Assembly (NCBI GenBank): GCA_030158725.1
Contig: JAOASJ010000091.1
Location: 1-37,559, forward strand
Source: Bacteroidia bacterium
Lineage (GTDB): Bacteria; Bacteroidota; Bacteroidia; NS11-12g; UBA955
Direction: 5' to 3'
DNA length: 37,559 nucleotides
Shown here: in pieces, positions 19,081 through 27,157 of the stretch
Numbering within the stretch: position 1 is the first letter of the stretch
How the letters are laid out: every line of letters begins with the position of its first letter
The notes under the pieces: generated by a model
Database searches by the model: none
What the model was told of the DNA's origin: nothing
The model's input: the letters and a program-made list of their open reading frames with translations, nothing else
Position numbers and translations under genes: made by a program

Positions 19081-19091
19081 TACCGTATTTT

Positions 19092-19319
19092 ATGAAAAAA
19101 GTAGTTTCACTTTTAGTCCTCTTAACTTTAAATATCCTGGCATTTTCACAATGTCCAATGTGCAAGGCGAGTGTAGAAAGCAGCCAAGCCTCTGGATCCA
19201 AAAGTGTAGGTATGGGACTTAATGTTGGTATTCTGATGCTATTGTTATCGGTCTATGTGATTTTATTTTCAGTAGGTATCATGTGGTACCGTAAATACAG
19301 AAAAAATCAATTAGCCTAA
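19092..19319 (+). CDS. Small secreted/membrane CPMC protein
   Basis: 75 residues: signal peptide (about 1-19), then QCPMCKAS right after the cleavage site (C21, C24), a short Ser/Gly linker, one membrane helix (about 43-63) and a basic C-terminal tail. The CxxC would sit outside the membrane near the N-terminus and could bind copper or take part in thiol exchange; this is inference from its position after the SCO and DUF420 genes. I do not recognise a named family. It has its own promoter with a CRP/FNR-type site, and DUF983 follows after 1 nt. Confidence 0.75.
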   Translation: MKKVVSLLVLLTLNILAFSQCPMCKASVESSQASGSKSVGMGLNVGILMLLLSVYVILFSVGIMWYRKYRKNQLA

Positions 19320-19320
19320 A

Positions 19321-19704
19321 ATGCCTCAAAAAGCCCCATTGTTATTATCAAGTATAGTTACTTGTAAATGCCCACGTTGTCGAAAAGGAAGGGTATTCCC
19401 TTATTCTGCTTTTAATTTGTTTGGGTTTAGTAAAACCAATGACAATTGTCCAAACTGTGGATTGAAGTTTGAACACGAAACAGGTTTCTTCTGGGGAGCC
19501 ATGTATATCAGTTACGCCTTTAGTACTTTTATAATGATCGTATTTGGCGTCTTGGCTATTAATTTAGATTGGTCATTCGCAAAGATTGCAACAGTTCTAA
19601 TCCCAACTATTTTATTAATAACTCCTTTTTCATATCGATATTCTAGGATTTTATTGCTCTATTTAATTTCTCCAAATAGACATTTTGATAATAAATATTT
19701 GTAA
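19321..19704 (+). CDS. DUF983 family zinc-ribbon membrane protein
   Basis: 127 residues. A cytoplasmic N-terminal zinc ribbon has two CxxC pairs, CKCPRCRKGR and NCPNCG. Two or more hydrophobic helices follow (about 58-80 and 87-104), and the loop between ribbon and first helix has the family motif FEHETGFFWGAMYISY. DUF983 is common next to oxidase genes in Bacteroidota and Alphaproteobacteria; its role is unknown. It lies 1 nt after the CPMC gene. No terminator is visible after it. Confidence 0.85.
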   Translation: MPQKAPLLLSSIVTCKCPRCRKGRVFPYSAFNLFGFSKTNDNCPNCGLKFEHETGFFWGAMYISYAFSTFIMIVFGVLAINLDWSFAKIATVLIPTILLITPFSYRYSRILLLYLISPNRHFDNKYL

Positions 19705-19732
19705 TTCGTGAGTTTGGTATTCTTGTTGAAGT

Positions 19733-19762
19733 ATATGCTTTAACAATTTTATTTAAGCATAT
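19733..19762 (+). repeat. Inverted repeat covering the start codon of the Spy-like gene
   Basis: ATATGCTT (19733-19740) pairs perfectly with AAGCATAT (19755-19762) across a 14-nt loop. The 3' arm contains the first two bases of the ATG at 19761. In RNA this hairpin would hide the start codon; in DNA it could be an operator. No TAnnTTTG box is seen in this gap. Confidence 0.4.
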
Positions 19763-20183
19763 GAAAAAACTAATTTTTAGTTTAGCCGCAATTGTTATTG
19801 CCCTAAACACTTTCGCACACGACACAACCAAAGTTAAAAGAACTCCTGAGGCATCCGCCAATATGAGGGCTGATAAGTTAAAAACTGAGCTTGGCCTAAG
19901 CGATGTTCAAAGAAATCAAGTATACGCTGCTGTACTTGAAAAGATGAACCAAGCCAAGGCAATTAAGCAAAAGTATAAAGACAGCGCAAATAAAAAGTCA
20001 CAGCACAGTGAAATGAAGGCTGTTAAAGCGTCTTTTGATGCGAAAATGAACTCTATATTAACTCCAGAGCAGAAAGTTAAGTACGAGGCGTTGAAATCCG
20101 AAAAAAAGGATAAAATGAAAGATAAGAAAGGCAAAATGAAAAAAGGCCAATCTAAAGACAGCGACGACGACGATGAAGATTAA
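19761..20183 (+). CDS. Secreted Lys-rich helical protein, Spy/CpxP-like
   Basis: 140 residues with a signal peptide (about 1-19, cleaved after TFA). The mature protein is helical and highly charged. It contains LKTELGLSDVQRNQV and SILTPEQKVKYEALK, which resemble the paired LTxxQ-type motifs of Spy/CpxP-like periplasmic chaperones and related Bacteroidota proteins. The C-terminus is a Lys-rich run followed by an Asp/Glu run. Its function is not established. The start codon lies within an inverted repeat, and a strong terminator follows. Confidence 0.7.
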   Translation: MKKLIFSLAAIVIALNTFAHDTTKVKRTPEASANMRADKLKTELGLSDVQRNQVYAAVLEKMNQAKAIKQKYKDSANKKSQHSEMKAVKASFDAKMNSILTPEQKVKYEALKSEKKDKMKDKKGKMKKGQSKDSDDDDED

Positions 20184-20196
20184 TTGATAATATTTT

Positions 20197-20223
20197 AAAA
20201 AGCCCCGTAAGGGGCTTTTTTTA
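20197..20223 (+). terminator. Intrinsic terminator after the Spy-like gene
   Basis: AAAAAGCCCC (20197-20206) pairs with GGGGCTTTTT (20211-20220) across GTAA, followed by more T. The next 200 bases before 20423 hold no gene or exact promoter box that I can see. Confidence 0.92.
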
Positions 20224-20422
20224 TGCCCAAAATGTCCCACTTATTCGTCGATTGTGCTATTTGTTTGGACTTGTTTCGGCTGTGAATTGATTGGCTCATG
20301 TTTTAAATACAGGGGCTTTTTTCATTTTTCGTGTAGGATATTTGTTAGGCAAGCTTCAAATAAGGGTGGCTTGTTCGGGAAGCTGAAAACGAATTAGAGT
20401 AGGCAAAACTAAAACACACACA

Positions 20423-23400
20423 ATGAAAAAAATTAAAACATTAATTCTACTATTGCTCTTTTCCTACACGTTAAAAGGGCAAAGTGATTTTAACCAAGTA
20501 TGGGACAGCCTATACCGAGATGTTAAACAACAGGGAAGTTTAAATACTTCTTATTTTTGGAACTTAGGTCTAGTCGATTCCAGTCTTTATGCCTCTCAGG
20601 GTTTGACTAACGACAGCTTATCTGATTACAATAGACTGAGTAATCTTTATCAACAGTATTACAATTCAAGTATTCAAACCAATCAAAATTTACAGCCTTA
20701 TGAAGAGTTTCAGAAAAGACTTGAGTCCGAATTTAAAGCTAAAACCATTCCTGTTCCTATACTGTTTTTGAAAGGTGGAATGATAAAAGAATCGGCATTT
20801 AATGAAGGTGCCATTCAATTTGATAGCAGCAATTATCGATGGTTGGTGAATAGACCAAATGATGCGTTTAAAACACAGGAAGTTTTTATATCTGCACCCT
20901 ATGTTCCTGTGGTATTTACCTCGAGTATTATTTTGCGCTTTTCAGATGAGTTTATCATCAATACTTCTGGTTCAAATATTAAGAGAATTCGTATAAAGTT
21001 TAGAAATGAGGATTATACTGATGTTCAAATGAATATTCCAATGAACTTTGTTTTGCTACCAGGAGATAATGAGGTTTATATAGAAGTAAGTTTTATGGAT
21101 GGCAAAATAAGACAAAGTAAGACTTTAATCGCTTTTGAGACACGCGATTTGAATTTCGGAATATCGAATAAACATGCACTAAATAATCCATTTCATTTTG
21201 GAGATGAATTTGGAAATATCTATGCAAATCCTGAGAGACAAACTGAATTGCAAGAACCCTTAGGTGCTTTTATTGATTATATGCCTGGATTAAACAATGG
21301 CGTTCAGAATACTTGTATAAAGAAACCGTTGATTTTGGTTGAAGGGATAGACTTTGGTTATAAAGACCATTGGACAGGCTGTTATGGTGGAAAGTGTGGT
21401 AATACGGGATTAATTGACTTGATGAATGGTTATGTTTTAAACCCGTATGAGTCAAAATTAAAAGATAGAATCGAGCCATGGGATGCTATTGCTAAAGCAC
21501 CAAAATTTATAAGTGATCTGAGGAATAAAGGATATGATATTTTTTATGTTGACTTTCACAATGGTGCAGATTATATGGAGAACAACGCCCAATTGGTGGT
21601 TAAATTCATTCAATTAATAAATGAAAGAAAATGTAGCGATGAAGAATTGGTAGTTGTAGGGACGAGTATGGGTGGTGTAGTTGCGAAATACGCCTTGTCG
21701 TATATGGAGAAGTACCATTTGCCACATTGTGTTCGAACTTATTTGTCTTTTGATGCGCCCCACCAAGGGGCTAATATTCCTTATGGTTTACAAAATTTCA
21801 TGCAATATTATAGTGGTAAGCTACCTACTATGAAGGAGAACTTTAAAAGAAGATTGGATAGAGCCGCATCTAGACAGCTTTTATCGATGCACATCCTTTC
21901 AGAATTTAAAACCAGTCCACATAAAGACCGAAATGAATTTTTAGGGAAACAAAACCAATTGGGGAATTACCCTAAATTAAGTAGAAATATTGCCCTAACA
22001 AATGGAAGTGTTAATGCAAGTTTTCAAAATTTCAATCCTGGTGATTTGTTACTTACCTTAAATCCAAATTCAGCTTTTATAGATAACAATCCATTGCGAT
22101 TTACCTCTTATGTTTTTGCTATGAGTAGGATTTACCAAGACAATACATGGAACAAACCAATGAATATTGCTTTTTATACTATGCTGCCACTTGGTTTGAA
22201 ACATTATGTTCCATTAGACAAAGAAATTGGTTTGGACCATGTGCCTGGAAGTATACGTTATGACTTGAGAGATTTTAGAAAGATTTATGGCATTATCAAT
22301 ATTGTAAACAACCACAGTGCAACTTGTTTTATTCCGACAGCGAGCGCTTTGGATGTAACGACTAAGGTTGGACAAAAAATTGATGATTATGTTGACCGTT
22401 TTGTACCCAATCCAAGTGTATATCCTTTCCATACTTTTTATGGCGTAGAGAATACCAACCAAGAGCATATGCAATTAACAGATGAGAATATACAATGGAT
22501 GGTTGATGAGTTTGAGAAAAATGCAAATGAGCATGGCGCCTTATTAAATACAGTTTATAATTACGGTCGTTATGAGCGTTATACTTTGCCTTCTTTAACA
22601 GTGCAGTCTCAGGGGAAATTGCAAATTAATGCACATGGATTGAATGGTTTTGGAAATGGTATTTACGATAGATTAAACCGCAAAGGTTCTCGTTTTGAAA
22701 TGAAAACATCTGAATGTAATTCTTTGGTAAATGTTGAACAAGGCGGAACCTTGGAGTTGGGGAGTGACAATGCAGAAAATAATAAAGCCATATTGCGCAT
22801 TAGAAAAGGCTGTACCTTGATGTTGAAATCAGGCAGTACACTTTTGATACATGACAATTCAGAATTGATTATTGAAGAAGGTGCACAATTGGTTTATTTT
22901 CCTGGTGCTATAATTCAATTAGAGGGAAATGAAGCAACCTTGCAAATTGATGGAAAATTAAGGTTGGAGAGCAATGCAATTTTTGCTTTTTCAAAAGGTA
23001 ATTCGAATAATTCGGGATATGTTAAATTCAGGAATGCTAAAGGAGGATATGGTGAAGGCGTTGTTGAGATAGGTGGAGAAAATACTGGAATTAATTTGGA
23101 AGGCACTGCTCGCAATACAGATGTGGTCTTGCAGGTTGAAGGCGAGATGAATTTGATATCTGCAAAAGGAACATATGCATTAAAAAGTTTTTCAATGAAA
23201 AATTGTAAAGTTTTATACGGGAATAGATCAAGTATAAAATTGGGTACAGACTTGAACTTAAAGAACGTAGAATTTAATAAGCTGCCTTGGGCAAGTTTTG
23301 CATCATCCAATGCCATTGAAGTTTTAAATGTCGGAAAGACGGAAATATTGAATTGTGTTTTTACGGATTTTGATTTTGGACTTAAATGTCTTGGTTCGGA

Positions 23401-24487
23401 GAATGTATCGAATGAAGTAAAAATAGAAAATTGCAGTTTTAACCATTGTGACATTGGGTTTTATAGCAGTGAGTCGAAGGTGCAAGTAAATCACTCTCAT
23501 TTTTTTAATTGTATTGAGAATGGATTGTATGTTCTTAATCCTGAAACAGATTTGCAAATTTCGAGTTCTGGTTTTAATGGAAATACTACAGCAGCATTTA
23601 TCGACAATAAATCAGGACAAACTAGATACACTTTTATAGAATCGTGTGACTTTGGGAAAAACAAGGTAGGCTTGGGTTTGAATAAATTGAATACTGTCCT
23701 TACTTGCTCTAGATTTTTAGGCAATGAAATAGGATTAAAAGATGAAAATGGATATTTGAATTTGAGTCAAGATAAACAGTTTGCTGGTTCTGTTTATTCC
23801 AATGTTGGAGGTAATAACACATTCGCATACAATAGCAATTCGGGCCTTTTTGTTAAAGGTAGTGTGTTGTATTTAAACAATGGAAAAAATAATTTTCTTC
23901 AAACCTCTGGTACTAAAGTCTGCAATTTCGTTTTAGGCGATATTGTTTACACACAAGAAACCCATGAAACCATTTCTCCTTATAAATTCAAAGCCTCGAA
24001 TAATTATTGGAAGGATGCGCCTTTTAATGGCAATATAAGCAATGGCGCTATGAGCTTGTATTTTGTTAAATTTTCTTATCCGAACAGCAATTCAAGTACT
24101 TTGAATTTCTTTAGCGGCGATTTGTATCCAAGTTTAAATAAAACATGTTTTAATGGCAGCGCTTGTAATCCATGCAATTTTGTTTTAGACGATAAGAATA
24201 AGAGTAATGAGGAGAATCGAAGCGGATCCAATGATTCGTTTGAGGTAAAGATTTATCCTTTTCCTGCAAGTAATTTTATGGAATTGGAATTGCCCATTAT
24301 TAAGAATGAGGAAAACATGACGGTGAAGTTAATAGACATGCAAGGAAGGATTTTATACCATTCAGTTTTAACAGAGTCGAAAACTAGAATACCTACTTCC
24401 GAATATAGTAACGGTATTTACTTGTTAGAATTGAGTTCAAAGAATCAAAGAATACTAAAAAGAGTACTAATTAACCATGTAGAATAG
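20423..24487 (+). CDS. Large T9SS-secreted alpha/beta hydrolase with beta-helix-like region
   Basis: 1354 residues. A signal peptide (about 1-19, ending LKGQ) is followed by an N-terminal region of unknown fold. A lipase/esterase-like alpha/beta hydrolase domain (about 300-670) has LILVEGIDFG, a GTSMGG nucleophile elbow (S415 in G413-x-S-x-G417) and FDAPHQGANIP after it. Residues about 760-1190 are Asn/Gly-rich short strands like a right-handed beta-helix. The last 83 residues are a type A T9SS sorting domain (KIYPFPASN, then LIDMQGRIL and NGIYLLEL). It should be exported to the cell surface or medium. The substrate is not known; a lipid or polysaccharide ester is possible. It stands alone after a terminator. 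Confidence 0.85.
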   Translation: MKKIKTLILLLLFSYTLKGQSDFNQVWDSLYRDVKQQGSLNTSYFWNLGLVDSSLYASQGLTNDSLSDYNRLSNLYQQYYNSSIQTNQNLQPYEEFQKRLESEFKAKTIPVPILFLKGGMIKESAFNEGAIQFDSSNYRWLVNRPNDAFKTQEVFISAPYVPVVFTSSIILRFSDEFIINTSGSNIKRIRIKFRNEDYTDVQMNIPMNFVLLPGDNEVYIEVSFMDGKIRQSKTLIAFETRDLNFGISNKHALNNPFHFGDEFGNIYANPERQTELQEPLGAFIDYMPGLNNGVQNTCIKKPLILVEGIDFGYKDHWTGCYGGKCGNTGLIDLMNGYVLNPYESKLKDRIEPWDAIAKAPKFISDLRNKGYDIFYVDFHNGADYMENNAQLVVKFIQLINERKCSDEELVVVGTSMGGVVAKYALSYMEKYHLPHCVRTYLSFDAPHQGANIPYGLQNFMQYYSGKLPTMKENFKRRLDRAASRQLLSMHILSEFKTSPHKDRNEFLGKQNQLGNYPKLSRNIALTNGSVNASFQNFNPGDLLLTLNPNSAFIDNNPLRFTSYVFAMSRIYQDNTWNKPMNIAFYTMLPLGLKHYVPLDKEIGLDHVPGSIRYDLRDFRKIYGIINIVNNHSATCFIPTASALDVTTKVGQKIDDYVDRFVPNPSVYPFHTFYGVENTNQEHMQLTDENIQWMVDEFEKNANEHGALLNTVYNYGRYERYTLPSLTVQSQGKLQINAHGLNGFGNGIYDRLNRKGSRFEMKTSECNSLVNVEQGGTLELGSDNAENNKAILRIRKGCTLMLKSGSTLLIHDNSELIIEEGAQLVYFPGAIIQLEGNEATLQIDGKLRLESNAIFAFSKGNSNNSGYVKFRNAKGGYGEGVVEIGGENTGINLEGTARNTDVVLQVEGEMNLISAKGTYALKSFSMKNCKVLYGNRSSIKLGTDLNLKNVEFNKLPWASFASSNAIEVLNVGKTEILNCVFTDFDFGLKCLGSENVSNEVKIENCSFNHCDIGFYSSESKVQVNHSHFFNCIENGLYVLNPETDLQISSSGFNGNTTAAFIDNKSGQTRYTFIESCDFGKNKVGLGLNKLNTVLTCSRFLGNEIGLKDENGYLNLSQDKQFAGSVYSNVGGNNTFAYNSNSGLFVKGSVLYLNNGKNNFLQTSGTKVCNFVLGDIVYTQETHETISPYKFKASNNYWKDAPFNGNISNGAMSLYFVKFSYPNSNSSTLNFFSGDLYPSLNKTCFNGSACNPCNFVLDDKNKSNEENRSGSNDSFEVKIYPFPASNFMELELPIIKNEENMTVKLIDMQGRILYHSVLTESKTRIPTSEYSNGIYLLELSSKNQRILKRVLINHVE

Positions 24488-24613
24488 CGTTTGTTTAAAT
24501 AAATTTGAAATAAATCAAAAAATATTAAGAGAATTAAAATTGATATCCTTATGTTTGTGTAGAGACGGGGGAGCGGATGTGAAAAGTCTGCTTCCTTGTT
24601 TCAACGAATGTTG

Positions 24614-24629
24614 TGTGACAAATGTCACT
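24614..24629. promoter_or_regulatory. CRP/FNR-type operator upstream of the 33-residue ORF and DUF2892 gene
   Basis: TGTGA-CAAATG-TCACT, with GTGACA and TGTCAC forming a perfect 6+2+6 palindrome. Its centre (24621.5) is 29.5 bp upstream of the first base of the TAATTTCG box at 24651, the same distance as at 37533-37548. This is class II activator spacing. Confidence 0.65.
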
Positions 24630-24650
24630 CACGTATTAAGAATTTGGGTA

Positions 24651-24658
24651 TAATTTCG
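24651..24658 (+). promoter_or_regulatory. -7 box for the small membrane ORF and DUF2892 gene
   Basis: TAATTTCG matches TAnnTTTG with one change (C for the third T). A weak box fits activator dependence. The ATG at 24668 is 9 nt further on. Confidence 0.45.
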
Positions 24659-24667
24659 CTTTATCAA

Positions 24668-24769
24668 ATGAATAGAAATTCAAATATCACAAAGGGAATT
24701 ATGTCTGGTTTGGTATATTTGGGTATTACTTTTTTGTTTGCTTTTTTGATTTACAACTTTAAAAAATAA
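24668..24769 (+). CDS. 33-residue single-helix membrane protein
   Basis: A short frame of 33 codons plus stop: MNRNSNITKGIMSG, then a hydrophobic helix (about 14-30), then NFKK. It is correctly placed 9 nt after a -7-like box with an operator upstream, and 11 nt before the DUF2892 gene, so the two are probably cotranscribed. A basic end on each side of one helix suggests a tiny membrane protein. I do not recognise a family; it may be a partner of the DUF2892 protein. Confidence 0.6.
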   Translation: MNRNSNITKGIMSGLVYLGITFLFAFLIYNFKK

Positions 24770-24780
24770 TTATATATAGT

Positions 24781-24993
24781 ATGAAAAAAAACATGGGTTC
24801 TACAGACAGAATTATTCGCGTATTATTGGCAGCAGTTGTTGCTTTCCTTTATTTCGGTAATGTGGTAAGCGGAACAATTGGAATTGTGCTTTTGGTATTG
24901 GCAGCCGTATTTTTGTTAACCAGTATGGTATCTTTTTGCCCACTTTACACATTAGTGGGTGTGAATACTTGCCCAGTGAAAAAAGAAGACTAA
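24781..24993 (+). CDS. DUF2892 (YgaP-like transmembrane) protein
   Basis: 70 residues: a short basic N-terminus with MGSTDRIIRVLLA, two hydrophobic helices (about 11-27 and 30-50), then FCPLYTLVGVNTCPVK with two Cys near the end. This is the DUF2892 domain, which in E. coli YgaP is fused to a rhodanese. Free-standing DUF2892 proteins occur with sulfurtransferase genes, so a role in sulfur handling at the membrane is likely but not shown. It shares its upstream operator type with the rhodanese operon at 35471-37481. Confidence 0.88.
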   Translation: MKKNMGSTDRIIRVLLAAVVAFLYFGNVVSGTIGIVLLVLAAVFLLTSMVSFCPLYTLVGVNTCPVKKED

Positions 24994-25009
24994 TTTATTT
25001 CTAAAATAA

Positions 25010-25044
25010 AAATCCCCGTTCAATACTAATTTGAACGGGGATTT
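25010..25044. terminator. Bidirectional terminator between DUF2892 and ridA
   Basis: AAATCCCCGTTCAA (25010-25023) pairs with TTGAACGGGGATTT (25031-25044), with T-runs on both strands. It serves both converging genes. Confidence 0.92.
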
Positions 25045-25059
25045 TTTATGGTGTAAATT

Positions 25060-25437
25060 TTATTTCACAGCGGTAACACTTATTTCAACTTTTGCACCTT
25101 TCGGTAAGGCAGAAACTTGAACGGTTTCTCTTGCTGGGAAATTACTTGAAAAACTTTCTGCGTAGATAGTATTGACCTTGGCAAAGTCATTCATATCGGT
25201 AAGGAAAATAGTGGTTTTAACAACGTTTTCAAATTGCATTCCTGAAGCTTCTAAAAGTTTAGAGATATTGCTCATTACTTGTTTGGTTTCAGACTCTATG
25301 CTGTCATTGTGAAAATTACCAGCAGTATCCAAGGCAATTTGACCGCTACAATAAAGCGTGTTTCCTACCATAACTGCTTGTGAATACGGACCAATTGGGG
25401 CTGGTGCGTTCTCTGTGAATATGATTTTTTTTTCCAT
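25060..25437 (-). CDS. ridA: RidA family enamine/imine deaminase
   Basis: 125 residues from the ATG at 25437, the standard length. RidA hydrolyses reactive 2-aminoacrylate and other enamines made by PLP enzymes. Family motifs are ENAPAPIGPYSQAV at the N-terminus, LYCSGQIALD, VVKTTIFLTDMNDFAKVN, and FPARETVQVSALPKGAKVEI containing the substrate-binding Arg. The open frame extends to 25524 with a signal-like stretch, but that part overlaps the divergent 3HCDH-like gene, so the short form is chosen. Confidence 0.93.
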   Translation of the reverse strand: MEKKIIFTENAPAPIGPYSQAVMVGNTLYCSGQIALDTAGNFHNDSIESETKQVMSNISKLLEASGMQFENVVKTTIFLTDMNDFAKVNTIYAESFSSNFPARETVQVSALPKGAKVEISVTAVK

Positions 25438-25448
25438 GATTGTATTTG

Positions 25449-25456
25449 TATTTTTG
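25449..25456 (+). promoter_or_regulatory. -7 box for the 3HCDH-like gene
   Basis: TATTTTTG, an exact TAnnTTTG match. The ATG at 25464 follows after 7 nt, the same spacing as at carA and the META gene, so a near-leaderless mRNA is expected. Confidence 0.5.
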
Positions 25457-25463
25457 TGCTCGA

Positions 25464-26123
25464 ATGAACATTGCTGTAAAAGGCTCGCAAGAACGCACAA
25501 TAGAGTTAGACGGAATATTGACATCTGTAGGATTGAGTTTTACAAGGCTCGAAAGTACAAAAAATATCCATTCTAGCAAGTTTGATCTAATTTTTGATTT
25601 AAACTTTGATGATGATGCATCATCCTTAGCCGATTATGCCCTTCTTGATGCCTCAAGTCTTTTGATACTCTCCTCTGTAAAATTACAGTTAGAATCTGTT
25701 TTGCCAAAAGCAATGTGGTCGCATACCATAGGAATTAATGCTTTGCCTAGTTTTTTGAAACGAACTTCCCTAGAGTATTGCGCACTTTCAAATGAAATCT
25801 CAGAAGAGAAGTTGGGAAGTTTGCCATGGAAAACCTTGAATAAGGTAGACTCTCGTGTTGGGATGATATCCCCTCGTGTTGTTTGTATGATCATTAATGA
25901 AGCTTATTTCACATTGCAGGAAGGCACTGCCAATCGCAACGATATAGATTTGGGAATGAAGCTAGGGACCGCTTATCCTCATGGACCATTTGAATGGTGT
26001 GAAATGATAGGCATAAAACATGTATATGAGGTTTTAAACGCACTTTATTTGGATACTCATGACGATAGGTACAAAATTTGTAGTTTGCTTAAAACAGAGT
26101 ATTTGAAAAGTCAGGCTATATGA
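25464..26123 (+). CDS. 3-hydroxyacyl-CoA dehydrogenase C-terminal domain-like protein
   Basis: 219 residues. The second half matches the 3HCDH C-terminal helical domain: GMISPRVVCMIINEAYFTLQEG, then IDLGMKLGTAYPHGPFEW. The first half (MNIAVKGSQERTIELDGIL...) lacks a GxGxxG NAD-binding motif, so it is probably not a functional dehydrogenase on its own. Comparable short proteins occur in Bacteroidota; their role is unclear. The ATG at 25464 is preferred over the TTG at 25440 because of the -7 box between them. The stop overlaps the next gene (ATGA). Confidence 0.75.
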   Translation: MNIAVKGSQERTIELDGILTSVGLSFTRLESTKNIHSSKFDLIFDLNFDDDASSLADYALLDASSLLILSSVKLQLESVLPKAMWSHTIGINALPSFLKRTSLEYCALSNEISEEKLGSLPWKTLNKVDSRVGMISPRVVCMIINEAYFTLQEGTANRNDIDLGMKLGTAYPHGPFEWCEMIGIKHVYEVLNALYLDTHDDRYKICSLLKTEYLKSQAI

Positions 26124-27157
26124 TAAAAACAGTACGCACTTGCATCTTTCTATTTTTGTTTTTGCAATCTTTTTTTGCAAATGCGTTCAACGTTGATACC
26201 CTTTATTTGTGTAAAAACTCTTGTATCATATACACCAATGTCACCACTTCAGGAAATGCAGTTGCTTGGCAGTGGACGTTTCAAGGAGCGAATCCTGGCA
26301 GCAGTAACGTTCAGAATCCAACAGCAATTTGTTACCCAACAGCCGGAATATTTTTAACAACAGTAAAAACAACATTTGACAATGGTAGTGATAGTACTGA
26401 CCAAGTCCATGTGGTGGTTTATGATTGGCCAATTACAGCCTTTGATTTGCCTAAAGATACAGGTTATTGCCCAGGGAATAGCTTTCCATTGGTCTTGAAT
26501 ACAGTGTCTTACCCAGGCGTAAAATACCAGTGGAGTACGGGTGCTACAAGTAAATCTATTACCGTTAACACACAAGGAAGATATTGGGTCAACTTGGTTT
26601 TAAAAGCAGGCAACAATGTTTGTGATAGTGTTTACAAAGAAGTAAATGTTACTGAGTATACTAATCCAAGTGTTTATTTGGGACAAGATAAATTTATGTG
26701 CCAAGGTCAAGCAACGACATTAGATGCCGGAGCTGGGGTAGGGTATACATATTTATGGAAGCCGAATAATGAAATAACTAGAACAATATTGGTAAACTTG
26801 CCAGGTGTTTACGATGTAACTGTTAGGACAAAAAATGACTGTTCAGCGAGCGACCAAATAGAATTTAAAGACTCTTGTCCCCATTATGTTTTTGTTCCGA
26901 ATGCTGTAAGTCCAAACGAAGATAGACTAAACGATTTGTTTATTAAGGTTTGGAATTTTACACCCAAAGATTACAAGTTTACGATTTACAACCGTTGGGG
27001 AGAATTACTTTTTGAAACCCAAGATATAAATGCTGGATGGGATTGTAAATTCAAAGGTGATTTGGTGCAACAGGATATGTATGTTTACAAAATTACCTAT
27101 TACGATACCGACAAGAAATGGTATGAGATGCGCGGGACTTTCTTTGTCGTTCGTTAA
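26120..27157 (+). CDS. Secreted PKD-domain protein with type B T9SS sorting domain
   Basis: 345 residues with a signal peptide (about 1-22). A PKD-type beta domain (about 40-105) has AWQWTFQGA and NPTAICYPTAG. A second Ig-like stretch covers about 110-180 (YQWSTGATSKSITVNTQGRYWV), and a third CQGQATTLDAG...YLWKP region covers about 190-245. The C-terminus (about 250-345) is the gliding-motility-associated sorting domain, VFVPNAVSPNEDRLNDLF, YNRWGELLFE and GWDCKFKG. It should be secreted by the T9SS and stay at the surface or be released. It overlaps the 3HCDH-like gene, and its stop overlaps the radical SAM gene on the other strand. Confidence 0.9.
   Translation: MIKTVRTCIFLFLFLQSFFANAFNVDTLYLCKNSCIIYTNVTTSGNAVAWQWTFQGANPGSSNVQNPTAICYPTAGIFLTTVKTTFDNGSDSTDQVHVVVYDWPITAFDLPKDTGYCPGNSFPLVLNTVSYPGVKYQWSTGATSKSITVNTQGRYWVNLVLKAGNNVCDSVYKEVNVTEYTNPSVYLGQDKFMCQGQATTLDAGAGVGYTYLWKPNNEITRTILVNLPGVYDVTVRTKNDCSASDQIEFKDSCPHYVFVPNAVSPNEDRLNDLFIKVWNFTPKDYKFTIYNRWGELLFETQDINAGWDCKFKGDLVQQDMYVYKITYYDTDKKWYEMRGTFFVVR

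Noticed and set aside
24557-24605. A G/C-richer stretch with an imperfect hairpin (GGAGCGGA/TCTGCTTCC), a possible small RNA.
   Set aside because: The stem has a bulge and a G-U pair, and no promoter or terminator frames it. I could not support a non-coding RNA call.
25438-25524. A longer ridA frame with a signal-peptide-like N-terminus (hydrophobic stretch, then LLQQC).
   Set aside because: It overlaps the start of the divergent 3HCDH-like gene by about 60 bases, the residue before Cys is Gln, which is poor for a lipobox, and the ATG at 25437 gives the standard cytosolic RidA. A periplasmic form is not fully excluded.
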